Under the pieces are notes generated by a model. That model did no database searches and had not been told where the DNA came from. It saw only the letters and a list, made by a program, of their open reading frames with translations. This document shows positions 52,806 through 61,929 of a stretch of 64,000 nt of DNA, one piece after another. Position numbers and translations under genes: made by a program. How positions within the stretch are numbered: position 1 is the first letter of the stretch; each line of letters opens with the position of its first letter. The stretch comes from Palleronia abyssalis. GTDB lineage: Bacteria; Pseudomonadota; Alphaproteobacteria; Rhodobacterales; Rhodobacteraceae. The stretch is from contig NZ_ONZF01000001.1 in the NCBI RefSeq assembly GCF_900302445.1, forward strand, positions 310,001 to 374,000, given 5' to 3'.

Positions 52806-53964
52806 CGGAGTAGAACTTTCACCGTAATTGTCGATCGTGCCGCCTTCTGCGAAACACAGGAAGGGCCAGGGCCATTCGGCTCAGGGGGCTTGTTCGGTTC
52901 TCCGGAAAAACCCAAGCTCCGCCGCTGCCAAATGGACGGGAGCTGCGCTTTCATCTCGCCGAATTAATAACAGGGGATTAAGCTGGTCCCCGCCGTTGCA
53001 TCGACTCGGAACCTTTTCGCTTACAGCGTTAATTTGGCAGCGCCGAGCGAGCCCTGTCTTCAGCAAAATGGAAGGCCCGTTTCCACTCGATCTTCTTGCT
53101 CGCTTGCGCTTGCGGACGACTGCCCGGGGTTCGCCCGCAACTCGTGGAACCGAAGGTCCGCTTCGGAGACGCGCTGCGATCGCCACACGGCAATGCCGCA
53201 GATCCGCGTCCACCCGCTCTCTAGAAGGCCTTCGCAGCCGCAACGTAAATCGAGCACTCGCGCGGCTAACGGCAGGTAAGGCCGCATTATGTAAGTTCGG
53301 CCTCGATCGCAGGGTTGCGGCGAGTGTCCGGTTCGGCGGGTCGCACTGCGGCATCGAGAGTAGAGGCCAACGGCAGCTTCGGACCGTTCGCGTCGCCTTG
53401 ACCATGTCGCAGGCCTCGACTTTGCAAATTCCGCTTCCTGCGCTTTGTGGTCATTCATGTCACAAGCAGCGAACCTTCGGTTTCAGCTCTTCCTGTCTGC
53501 GCCGTGACCAATGATCGAGGTTCTGAGTGTACGCCTGCTCCAGACGATGCCATCGGTTGGACCAAGTCGCGATGGGTGGGAGCCCTTTGGCGCAGCGCAA
53601 GCTGCGCGTTACCCTCTACTCACTAGCCGAGAGTTGCACCCCTAGACCCCGGCGCCGTTGGCACGCCGCTCGGGAGACGCGCTGCCCTCCCAAACCCGCC
53701 TGGGGCTTTCCGCCGGCCCAAAGGATGCTTCGCCCCTCTGGACGCCCCGGGCAAGGTCTTTACTCGCCGCTCCCCCTGCACTCCCTGACGCGTCCCCCGA
53801 CTGGCTCGGCGGCGTTCCCAAAGACCCCAAGCTCCCGGAGGATGCCGCTCCGCGCTCTCCGAACCTCCCCCACTCTCGCGAGGCCATTCGTATGCCTCCC
53901 CAAACCCCTCCGGCCCGGATCAGCCTCACAGCGTCGCCGCCCATGATCAGCCATTGCAATCCGC
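52806..53964. other. About 1.1 kb with no supported gene
   Basis: Frames of up to about 170 codons occur on both strands but have Arg/Pro/Ser-rich shadow-like composition, no leaders and no recognised domains. A 115-codon minus frame (53642-53989) looks the same. I saw no tRNA-like cloverleaf. The region may be decayed DNA of an older insertion. Confidence 0.4.
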
Positions 53965-54480
53965 CTACCAAGATCTCACGGGCCGCCATCCGGCGGCGGT
54001 GGCTTCACCATAGTTACGAAACCACTTCTCGCCTTTTCTCTCGTCGATCTGCACGCGGCTATAGTACCGCGACCACGGCGTGTGCTAGATCGCGTTTCCA
54101 CCGTTGATGTTGCCCTTGATCGGGCATCCCGGCCGGGGCGAGACCGCCGCCGCAGGCTTCCACTTGTCTGCCCGCGCCAAGTAGTCGGCGAAATACTCCA
54201 CGAACGCCCAGGCAAGCCCTTCGGCAATGAGCGCCTCGCCGACATCTATTCCGTTGGGCTTGGTGCAGATCGAGACGACCCGTAGGCGTCGACGGTTTGC
54301 ACCCCGCAGCGGAGGTCCGGGCCCGCCGCGAGATCGCCAAGCCGGTCTGCGCAGCTTCGTCGCAGCGCCACCTCCCTCCGGTAAAGACCTTGCAATTGTG
54401 GCCATCTTCTGGGGCCTCACTCCGTGGAGCCGCACGGTGACGTTGCCCACCTTCAGCCTGTCGCCGTGCGTGACCAACCA
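53965..54480 (-). pseudogene. Thermonuclease-like (SNase) gene with frameshifts and a stop
   Basis: Nuclease pieces lie in order on the minus strand: VTHGDRLKVGNVTVRLHG in one frame, then EDGHNCKVFTGGRWRCDEAA and ARTSAAGCKPSTPTGR in another, then DVGEALIAEGLAWAFVEYFADYL and GCPIKGNINGGNAI back in the first. A TAG follows where Tyr is expected, then HTPWSRYYSRVQIDERKG to a final stop at 53965. Two frameshifts and one stop make it inactive. Related alphaproteobacterial secreted SNase proteins have the same order. Confidence 0.72.
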
Positions 54481-55102
54481 CTGCCGCGCCGGTGAAGACC
54501 GCCGTCTGCGCCTGCGCCGCCCGAGGCGATCACTTTAGCCGAGAGGAGGAACGCCAAAAGAAACCGGTCGAGCGCTTCTAGCCGCCAATCGGGAAGGCCG
54601 CCTCGCGCGCCTCGTCGCCCCTATTGTCGATCGAACACAGTATCGACTGGAGCTTGGGTCTGAAACTTCTGGGACAGTGTGTCGAGCGCTTAACATTGTA
54701 TCTCAGCCACCCGAAGGTTCGCGATCGGCAGGTAGCAATTTTAACGAGCCGATCCAACGTGCACGGCCTCGGGTATGCGGGCCCAAGGCGTCGAAATTCG
54801 AAGGCAGGTCAGAAGTCTGTCTCGCTATCTCACCCGAAAACCGGGTCGGGACGCCGGGCATCGCCGGTATATAGCGGAGTTGCATCGAACCATCCCATCG
54901 GCCGGTCTCAGGGCCGCCGCACCACAGGGTCGATCCCGGTCAGGCGATGGCGGCGCTGCGATCGCAAATCCCCGTGGACCGGGTGTGATCTGACTAGCCA
55001 CAAACCGACCAGCAGGTCGGACCATCCACAAAGGACCACGGGCGTGGTACAGGGGTGCCTTGCAGGAAAACGATCGTATCGGGTTCCACACTTATAGATG
55101 TC
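54481..55102. other. Intergenic stretch with no supported gene
   Basis: A 157-codon plus frame (54624-55097) is open but has no leader, domain or convincing ribosome site and looks like shadow sequence. The region lies between two minus-strand units and may hold the end of the tonB transcript. Confidence 0.4.
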
Positions 55103-56179
55103 TCATCGCCCGGCGATATTGATCGAGAACGAGCGCCGTGCACCCGGGGGTGGAGGAGGGAACGGCGCCGCACGCCGCACCAGCTGCACCGCAGCCCTGT
55201 CCAGTTCTGCCGAGCCCGATGAACGGGCGATACCGGCCGATGCCAGCCCACCCGAGCCCGCAACGGAGAATGCCACTACGGCCGTGCCCCGCGCCCGGAC
55301 CGAAGGCCGTCCGACGCGCGACAGGCGCGCCATGACCTGCCCGGGATAATTCGCAGCGGCCGCATTGCCAGCTTGCGAGGATTGCCGGCGTTGACCCTGG
55401 CTGGTCTGCGAGCTTTGCGATGCCGCACCCTGCTGGGATCCGGCGCGGGCATTCGTGGTCGAATTTCCCTTTGCCTGCCGCGTGGGATGCGGATCAGGCT
55501 CGCGCGTTGGCTCTGACCGGGTCTGGCGCGACGGGGTCCGGGGATCGGGCCGGCGGTGTTCGACCTCGAACGCGTCGGTCCGCGTCGGCGGCCTGCGAGA
55601 GGACACCACGACGCCGGGCGGCAGGTCCTGACCGGTGATCCGTTCGGGTTCGGGAGGCGGGCTCGCCTCAGCCGGCTGGGTCGCTTCGGGCGACCGAGTC
55701 GGCGTCGTGGGCTCGGCGGTGATGGGCTCGACCTCGGGCGTGTCGGCGCGCCGGGGGGCGATTGGGACCGCAGGCAGATCGGCGGGGACTTGGACGGGCG
55801 TTTCGATCGGCAGGGTCGCGGTCGTTCGCGATGGCCGGCCGGGTTGGACCTCGGCAGGTTGCACTGTGTCGGGCCGTATCCCTGTGACCTCGGCGGACGG
55901 TGCGCGCTTGGCGCTGTTGGCGGGATCGGCAGGCTCCGCCGCATCGGGCGGCGTGGTGTCGGCCGCAGCCTCCGGCGGGTCAACGGACTCGACCGGGTCC
56001 GCAGCCATCACGCCCTGGGACATGTCGGCAAAGCTCGTGCCCAGCCGGGCCTGAACCTGCGCGCCGCCGCCTTCCATTTTGACCGGATCGGGCCGCACCC
56101 CGACCGACAGCGCGGCCCCCAGCGCCATCACCGACACGGCCCCGGCAACACCCTTCACAAGGTTGGATGACGGGATCAT
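55103..56179 (-). CDS. tonB: TonB-family energy-transducing protein
   Basis: A 358-residue protein with an N-terminal membrane anchor (about 8-27) and a very long Pro/Glu/Arg-rich periplasmic linker (about 60-270). A C-terminal TonB domain contains NYPGQVMARLSRVGRPSVRARGTAVV and SSGSAELDRAAVQLVRRAAPFPPPP. TonB carries energy from the ExbB/ExbD motor to outer-membrane receptors. It overlaps the ExbD stop by 4 bases. No TonB-dependent receptor is in the window. Confidence 0.88.
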   Translation of the reverse strand: MIPSSNLVKGVAGAVSVMALGAALSVGVRPDPVKMEGGGAQVQARLGTSFADMSQGVMAADPVESVDPPEAAADTTPPDAAEPADPANSAKRAPSAEVTGIRPDTVQPAEVQPGRPSRTTATLPIETPVQVPADLPAVPIAPRRADTPEVEPITAEPTTPTRSPEATQPAEASPPPEPERITGQDLPPGVVVSSRRPPTRTDAFEVEHRRPDPRTPSRQTRSEPTREPDPHPTRQAKGNSTTNARAGSQQGAASQSSQTSQGQRRQSSQAGNAAAANYPGQVMARLSRVGRPSVRARGTAVVAFSVAGSGGLASAGIARSSGSAELDRAAVQLVRRAAPFPPPPPGARRSFSINIAGR

Positions 56180-56562
56180 TCCAGCCCCCTTTCGGTCACG
56201 ACCAATACCCTCTCCGCCCCGGCGCCACGCAGCTCTGTCGCGATCCGCACCAGGTCGGCCGCCGGCAGGTCACGGTCAGGCACCACCCGGATTTCGGCCC
56301 GCTCGCCCTCGGGAAGGGCGCCTGCGAAGGCGGCGGCCGACGCCACCGGATCGTCGCGATACCGCAGCGAACCGTCCGCCCGAACCACCAGCGTGTCTGG
56401 CGGCGCGCGCCCCTCCAGATCTGTGGCGCGCACCAGCGTCAGCTCGCGGTCCATCGACGGGGCGATCTGTCCCGCCACCATGAAGAAGACCAGCATCAGG
56501 AAAACCACATTGATCAGCGCGATCGTCGGCTCCTTCGCCGTGCTTTTCCGCCGCCGCATCAT
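56176..56562 (-). CDS. exbD: ExbD/TolR-family protein, second copy
   Basis: A 128-residue protein with a short cytoplasmic start, one helix with the family Asn/Asp position altered (IALINVVFLMLVFFMVAGQIAP), and a periplasmic TolR-like domain. The usual conserved Asp of ExbD (LIDVIF) is replaced by Asn (LINVVF), so its proton role may differ from the first copy. It overlaps both neighbours by 4 bases. Confidence 0.86.
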   Translation of the reverse strand: MMRRRKSTAKEPTIALINVVFLMLVFFMVAGQIAPSMDRELTLVRATDLEGRAPPDTLVVRADGSLRYRDDPVASAAAFAGALPEGERAEIRVVPDRDLPAADLVRIATELRGAGAERVLVVTERGLE

Positions 56563-56942
56563 GACGCCCCCAGAACGGTGGGTGCGATGCCCGGGATCGA
56601 CCTCAGCACACCCAGAAGATCGGTCAGCCGCTGCGAGGTAACGCCTTCAGCCAGCGAGACGAGGAGCACACGCGCCCCATCCCCGTCCCCCTCCGGCATC
56701 GCTTCGGGCAGGGCTTCCAGGTTCACAGCCTCGCCGTTCAGGGTGACCGTTTCGGGCGCAAGCCGCAGGAACAAGGGCGCCACATCGGACAACTGCCCGG
56801 TTCCGGCCGTCGCCCCGGTCAGTTCCACCTCGGCAAAGCGCGAGAAGGTCGAGGTCAGCATGAAGAACAGCAGCAGAAGGAAGATCACGTCGATCAAGGA
56901 CGTGAGCGACATCGCCCGCCGCCTGCGGGTCCGTCTAGGCAT
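56559..56942 (-). CDS. exbD: ExbD/TolR-family protein, first copy
   Basis: A 127-residue protein with the standard helix SLIDVIFLLLLFFMLTSTF, which keeps the proton-carrying Asp, and a periplasmic domain. It overlaps the ExbB stop by 8 bases and the second ExbD start by 4. The start at 56942 is chosen because an upstream ATG at 56984 lies inside exbB. Tandem ExbD genes may give a heterodimer. Confidence 0.88.
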   Translation of the reverse strand: MPRRTRRRRAMSLTSLIDVIFLLLLFFMLTSTFSRFAEVELTGATAGTGQLSDVAPLFLRLAPETVTLNGEAVNLEALPEAMPEGDGDGARVLLVSLAEGVTSQRLTDLLGVLRSIPGIAPTVLGAS

Positions 56943-57594
56943 GGGCGGGCTCGGCCGCAGGCGCGGCGTGCCTGGGGGGACCACCCAAGGGGGCCCGCAC
57001 GGTCGAGATCGCGCGTTCGGCCAGGACCCGTTCGGCGTCCATCCGCCCCTCGAACCAGGACAGAGCCAACGCGGTGGGCATGGCCACGGCCAGACCGACC
57101 GCGGTTGTCAGAAGGGCCACCCAGATACCGCCCGCCAGGATCGATGGGTCGACCTGTGCGCCCGCGTCCTGCAACGACTGGAACGCTTCGATCATGCCCA
57201 GAACGGTCCCGAACAGCCCCAGAAGCGGAGCAAGCTGCACAACAGAGTCGAGGAAACGCAAACCGCGTTCGAGCTTGGCGAAACGGGTCTCGGCCTCGGC
57301 GATCAGGCGCGTCTCGGCCTCGGCTCCGCCGCGCGTGGCAAAGGCCATGTTCACCACCGGCGCGAGATAAGAGCGCGATCGGTCGAGGGCGCGACGAGCC
57401 TCGGACCGGTCGCCCCGGTCCCACGCGTTGATGGCGTCGCCTAGCGCCCGGTGTCGCCCGACCCCGGCCGCGGTGAATTGCCAAAACTTGTAAAGCATGA
57501 CGGCAACCGTCACGACCGCGACCGCGATCAGAACCATGACGACCGGACCGCCCAGATCGGCGACCTGCAGGAGGGGCTCCAGAATCATGGTCAT
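56935..57594 (-). CDS. exbB: MotA/TolQ/ExbB proton-channel family protein
   Basis: A 219-residue inner-membrane protein with three helices (about 14-36, 118-140, 153-175) and the family core LRFLDSVVQLAPLLGLFGTVLGMIEAF and ILAGGIWVALLTTAVGLAVAMPTALAL. It forms the pentameric stator around ExbD. It is the second gene of the operon, overlapping the upstream stop by 4 bases. Confidence 0.9.
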   Translation of the reverse strand: MTMILEPLLQVADLGGPVVMVLIAVAVVTVAVMLYKFWQFTAAGVGRHRALGDAINAWDRGDRSEARRALDRSRSYLAPVVNMAFATRGGAEAETRLIAEAETRFAKLERGLRFLDSVVQLAPLLGLFGTVLGMIEAFQSLQDAGAQVDPSILAGGIWVALLTTAVGLAVAMPTALALSWFEGRMDAERVLAERAISTVRAPLGGPPRHAAPAAEPAHA

Positions 57595-58016
57595 CCGATC
57601 ACCTCGATCTCCGTCCGGGTGCCCACGGTCAGACCCGCCGCACAGACGGCGGGACCGGCATCGCCTGCATCACAGGCATGGACGCCGTTAAACAGCACGC
57701 GCCCGAAGTCCTCGCAGGCCCGACCCGGTACTGTGAACTGTCGAACCCGCGGGCGGCCCTGGGGCAAGGCGCCGAAGTCGAACAGCGTCAGGCGATCGAC
57801 CTGCCCCGCATCGTCGAACAGCACGGCTTCGAACACGGCGCTGTCGATCTCGGTTTCGGTCCCGTTCTCGATCAGGAAACTGAATGTACATCCGCCGCTC
57901 TCCGCATTTGTGGCGGCGTTAAGCTCTATCGAAAGGCCCTGAGGGGTCGCATCCTGCGCGAAGGCCGGCGCGGCGATGGAAAGAACGATGGCGGCAAACA
58001 ATACAGGTCGGATCAT
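57591..58016 (-). CDS. Secreted protein of unknown function leading the TonB operon
   Basis: A 141-residue exported protein with a signal peptide (1-20, APAFA) and a beta-rich mature part. Four cysteines are visible (SGGCTFSF, RACEDF, HACDAGDAG, AVCAAG), probably forming two disulfides. I know no name for the family. The start at 58016 is used because the signal peptide starts there. It overlaps exbB by 4 bases, so it is likely coupled to TonB function. A putative SqrR-type operator lies 60 bases upstream. Confidence 0.72.
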   Translation of the reverse strand: MIRPVLFAAIVLSIAAPAFAQDATPQGLSIELNAATNAESGGCTFSFLIENGTETEIDSAVFEAVLFDDAGQVDRLTLFDFGALPQGRPRVRQFTVPGRACEDFGRVLFNGVHACDAGDAGPAVCAAGLTVGTRTEIEVIG

Positions 58017-58075
58017 GCGAAGGCCTCGGTCATGGCGGTGATACCCGACTACTTTCATCAGATGAACCGATGATC

Positions 58076-58088
58076 AACTAAATTAGTC
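58076..58088. promoter_or_regulatory. Putative SqrR/BigR-type operator before the TonB operon
   Basis: AACTAAATTAGTC differs by one base from the palindrome GACTAAATTAGTC at the first sulfur operon (read on the opposite strand). It lies 60 bases upstream of the secreted protein gene at 58016. Confidence 0.45.
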
Positions 58089-58854
58089 AGGTTTTATCTG
58101 CCGTATCGCGAGATTCCCGCCCACATCCGCGGAAGCCGCATTGCCATTGTCTTCTGCCAGTTGATCAGGCCGCGGTGCGATGTACAGCCTGCTTCGTCCC
58201 GTGTGGGTCCTATGCGACCGCAACCTACGTTGCGACCGCGTCTTGATGCTGTATCAAAGGGTCGCGCCACGCTTGGGCAAGGTTCAGCTCGTGATGGGCG
58301 CCGAAACCGAACACAGGGGTATGGAAGACCGAACGCCGCGATAGACCATCTGCGTGTTAGCCAGTGGCTACGGACTTGCCCGGGGCATTCCGGGGTGGAC
58401 GACACCCCGATATGCCATGGCCCCGGCCCGCCAAACGGCGGGGTCTTCCGCACCCTGATGGGTCATTCCACAGTATGTCAGCTTTGCCACAAAGTCTTTT
58501 CCTGAATTCGACGTCGATTGCACCCGAAGCCTGCGATGGTGATCGGAGCGTGATGCAGGACCGTGCGCCACGCTGTGACACCGTTCACAGGGGGCAAGCA
58601 CCGGTGGGCCTATACACAACCGGGGCTAGATGCCCGAGGCGCACACTTGGGCCCGTGGGCCTCGGGACGTCCGGGGCAACGGACAATGCACCGGGACCTT
58701 TCTATGGATGGAGGCGCCCGGGCGGAGGCACCTCGGATCGAGGCGATCTTCTGGTCCAGCACCGACGTTCCCATCGTCTAGCAAGCCAGTGAAGTCTAGT
58801 CCGATCGGCGCGCGTCAAACCACCTGTGCCGACCTTATCGGTCTGCACGGCCCT
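58089..58854. other. Intergenic stretch with no supported gene
   Basis: About 770 bases between the TonB operon promoter and the end of TctA. Frames up to 140 codons occur but look like shadows, and none has a recognised domain. I see no clear terminator or RNA gene. Confidence 0.4.
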
Positions 58855-60363
58855 TCACGTCGTCCGGGGCCGGTCTGGACCCGTGTGGCGGCGGAAGGCT
58901 TGCCACAGCGACGCGATCAGAAGGGCCGCTGACGCCAGGACAAATCCGACCGCGATGGGTCGTTCCAGAAACACCATCGGATCCCCGCGCGAGATCAGCA
59001 GGGCGCGGCGCAGGTTCGTCTCGATCAACGGGCCAAGCACGAAACCAAGAAGCAGCAGTGCGGGGCTGAACCGCGCGAGGGCCAACAGATACCCCGCAAG
59101 TCCGATGACAGCGACGGCGACGATGTCGAACGTCAAACCGCGCACGGAATAGACGCCCAGGCAGACGAAAACCAGGATCGCCGGGTACAGCCAACGGAAC
59201 GGGATACGCAGTATGGCCACCCAGATTCCGATCAGGGGAAGATTGAGGATCAGAAGAAGCAGGTTCCCGATCCCGAAACTGGCGACCAGGCCCCAGAACA
59301 TCTCGGGACGGGCTTCCAGCATCAGCGGCCCGGGCTGGATGCCGTGGATCACCAGCGCCCCCAGCATCAACGCCATGATCGGATCGCCCGGAATTCCCAG
59401 GGTCAGGGTCGGGACGAAGGCGGTGATGGCCGCCGCGTTGTTGGCTGATTCCGGTCCGGCGACACCTTCGACCGCACCATGCCCGAAGCGCTCGGGTCGC
59501 TTGGCTACGCGACGCTCCATCGCGTAGCTGAGGAACGAAGACAGCGTTGATCCGGTGCCTGGCAAAGCGCCGAAGAAGCTGCCCAAAGCCCCCCCCCGCA
59601 GCGTCGGCCACCCCATGCGCCGGACGTCGTCGCGGCCGGGCATCATGGCGCGCAGCCCGATCCTTTCGGCCACCGCCTGTCGGTCGGGGTCGCGCACATT
59701 TCCGATGACTTCGGCCACTCCGAACAGTCCCATCGCAAGCGCCACCAGGTTGATGCCGTCCAGAAGCTCGGTCTGGCCGAAGGTGAACCGCTGCACGCCC
59801 GAATTTACGTCAGTTCCCACGCATCCCAGCAAAAGGCCCAATGTCACCATGGCGAAGCTTTTCGCCACCCTCTCGGTCCCGATGGTCGAGGCGGCGACCA
59901 GCCCCAGGATCATCATGGCGGCATAATCCGCCGCGCCGAAAGCCGTGGCCGCCCGCGTCAGCCAACCCGCCAGCAGGACAAGCACTGCGATCCCCAGGAT
60001 TGAGCCCGCGAAGGACGACGCCATCGCGGCGAACAGCGCCACCCCGGCCCGACCGCTGCGCGCCATGGGATAGCCGTCCAGCGCGGTGACGGCCGATTGC
60101 GGTGTGCCCGGCAGACGCATGAGGATCGAGGCGACCGCCCCGCCGTATTGCGCCCCGTAATAGACGCCCGCCAGCATGATCAGCGCGGCTTCGGCGGTGA
60201 TGTAGTAGGTCACGGGAAGCAAAAGCGAGATCGCCGCCATGGCCCCGATCCCCGGCAGCACGCCGACGAAACTGCCCAGAACGACGCCGAGCACACAGTA
60301 GATCAGGATACCGGGCTGAAGCGCGAACCCGATCCCGTAGAGAAGCCCCTCCCACGTCGTCAC
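58855..60363 (-). CDS. tctA: Tripartite tricarboxylate transporter, large membrane subunit TctA
   Basis: A 502-residue polytopic protein starting with GTG at 60363, which overlaps the TctB stop (GTGA). Typical TctA stretches are GSFVGVLPGIGAMAAISLLLP, GVYYGAQYGGAVASILMRLPGTP and GALGSFFGALPGTGSTLSSFLSYA, with repeated Gly/Pro loops. It forms the transport channel for citrate-like or other organic acids together with TctB and the periplasmic TctC. The substrate is not readable. Confidence 0.93.
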   Translation of the reverse strand: MTTWEGLLYGIGFALQPGILIYCVLGVVLGSFVGVLPGIGAMAAISLLLPVTYYITAEAALIMLAGVYYGAQYGGAVASILMRLPGTPQSAVTALDGYPMARSGRAGVALFAAMASSFAGSILGIAVLVLLAGWLTRAATAFGAADYAAMMILGLVAASTIGTERVAKSFAMVTLGLLLGCVGTDVNSGVQRFTFGQTELLDGINLVALAMGLFGVAEVIGNVRDPDRQAVAERIGLRAMMPGRDDVRRMGWPTLRGGALGSFFGALPGTGSTLSSFLSYAMERRVAKRPERFGHGAVEGVAGPESANNAAAITAFVPTLTLGIPGDPIMALMLGALVIHGIQPGPLMLEARPEMFWGLVASFGIGNLLLLILNLPLIGIWVAILRIPFRWLYPAILVFVCLGVYSVRGLTFDIVAVAVIGLAGYLLALARFSPALLLLGFVLGPLIETNLRRALLISRGDPMVFLERPIAVGFVLASAALLIASLWQAFRRHTGPDRPRTT

Positions 60364-60806
60364 GGCAGGCGCGGCCACAGGGGTAATGTCATCTGCAATC
60401 CGAAGCTGAAGATCACGACCGTCAAGGCCGGGACGATCACGGTCAGCGCAATCCGCCACCCCCACCCCGCGAAGGGCGCGGGAAGGGTCGCGATCAACAC
60501 CGAAAGGGCCGTCGCAGCCACAAGGCCCAGTCGCGACAATCCCAGACCGAAGATCACCACCGAGGCCAGCACCGCCAACGCCGCAAGCGGATGGACCGGC
60601 ACCGAAGCACCCGTCCGCCGCCAGGCCGGCAGCGCCACGACAAGGCCCAGCACGGCAAGAAGCGCGCCGAGGGTCGCGGGAAAGAAGCCCGGCCCCATGC
60701 GTCTCAGGCTGCCGAGGTCATAGTGAACCAGCGTCCAGCCCAGCGCGGCGGCGCCCAGGGCGGCCAGTACAAGGCCGCCCCATATGTCGGGCCAATCGCG
60801 GCGCAT
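60360..60806 (-). CDS. tctB: Tripartite tricarboxylate transporter, small membrane subunit TctB
   Basis: A 148-residue protein with four hydrophobic segments and the typical MGPGFFPATLGALLAVLGL motif near residue 37. It is the small membrane partner of TctA and overlaps it by 4 bases. It lies 7 bases after the TctC stop. Confidence 0.9.
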   Translation of the reverse strand: MRRDWPDIWGGLVLAALGAAALGWTLVHYDLGSLRRMGPGFFPATLGALLAVLGLVVALPAWRRTGASVPVHPLAALAVLASVVIFGLGLSRLGLVAATALSVLIATLPAPFAGWGWRIALTVIVPALTVVIFSFGLQMTLPLWPRLP

Positions 60807-60813
60807 CCGTGTC

Positions 60814-61791
60814 TTACTGCGCCTCGACCCGGTCGATCACCGCGCCCCACATCTGGGTGTCGGTGGCGATCCGCTCCTCCATCTCGGCCGGGGTGCCGGG
60901 GGCGGCCTGCCAACCGATGGCCAGCAGCTTCTGCTGCACCTCCGGGTCTTCGAGGATCTGGGTGATCTCGGTGTTCAGCCGGTCGATGACGGCCGGGTCG
61001 GTATCCCCGGGTGCCATGAAGGCGTTCCACAGCTCGGCCCGGAAATCGTCCGGCAGGCCCGCCTGCCCCGCGATGACCGGCACGTCTGGCGCTTGCGGGA
61101 ACGGCTCGGCCGAGGTGATGCCCAGCATCCGCATGTTCCCGGACTCGACAAAGGGCAGTGCGGCGGACGGCGCCATGAAGCCCGCGTCGATCTCCCCGCC
61201 CATGATCGAGGTCGTCACCTCGGCATAGCTGGTGAAGGGGATGTGCAACATGCTGACCCCCGCCTCGTCCGAGAACAGCTCGGCCGTCAGATGCGCGCCG
61301 GACCCCTGCCCGACCGATCCGTAGGCCAGGGCCTCCTCCTCGGCGCCGGCCGCCGCGACGAAGCTTTCCAGGTCGGTCATCTCGGCGTCGGACGAGACGG
61401 CCAGAACCAGCGGAGACGTCGCAATCAGCGTCACAGGGGCGATGTCTTCGGCGACGTCATAGCCGGTCGACTCCAGCATCCGCTGCGCCGTGGTCAGCGG
61501 CCCGTTGATGGTGGTGCCGAACGTGTGCCCGTTCCCGGCAGAGGCCAGCATCTGCTGCACGCCGATCACGCCGCCCGCGCCGGGGCGGTTTTCCACCACG
61601 ACGGGCTGGCCCAGACGCTCGGCCAGGGGATCGGTGATGATCCGCGCCAGAACGTCGGGCGACGACCCCGCCGGGAACCCGACGAAGACGCGCAGCGGCT
61701 CGGTGGGCCAGGTCTCCTGCGCCGACACGGGAAGCGCGGTCAATGCAAGCGCGCAGGATATCGCGGCGCGGCGGGTAAGATCGATGGTCAT
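60814..61791 (-). CDS. tctC: Tripartite tricarboxylate transporter substrate-binding protein TctC
   Basis: A 325-residue exported binding protein with a signal peptide (1-24) and typical Bug-family motifs: PLRVFVGFPAGSSPDVLARI, GQPVVVENRPGAGGVIG, LAYGSVGQGSGAHLTAELF and HIPFTSYAEVTTSIMGGEID. It catches the ligand in the periplasm for TctAB. The ATG at 61791 has AGGAGGAGAAACCC upstream. Many Bug-type proteins bind dicarboxylates or aromatic acids. Here the ligand is unknown. Confidence 0.93.
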   Translation of the reverse strand: MTIDLTRRAAISCALALTALPVSAQETWPTEPLRVFVGFPAGSSPDVLARIITDPLAERLGQPVVVENRPGAGGVIGVQQMLASAGNGHTFGTTINGPLTTAQRMLESTGYDVAEDIAPVTLIATSPLVLAVSSDAEMTDLESFVAAAGAEEEALAYGSVGQGSGAHLTAELFSDEAGVSMLHIPFTSYAEVTTSIMGGEIDAGFMAPSAALPFVESGNMRMLGITSAEPFPQAPDVPVIAGQAGLPDDFRAELWNAFMAPGDTDPAVIDRLNTEITQILEDPEVQQKLLAIGWQAAPGTPAEMEERIATDTQMWGAVIDRVEAQ

Positions 61792-61929
61792 GGGTTTCTC
61801 CTCCTCGTTCCTTGCGGGGACAGAACACCAGACCGCCGGGGGTTTCAATCGTCGCGGCGACCGTGGGCTGCGCTGGCCGAACCCCGCGATGCGTCTAGGT
61901 ATGGTCTTCCAGGGATGCAGGGGCCGGGA

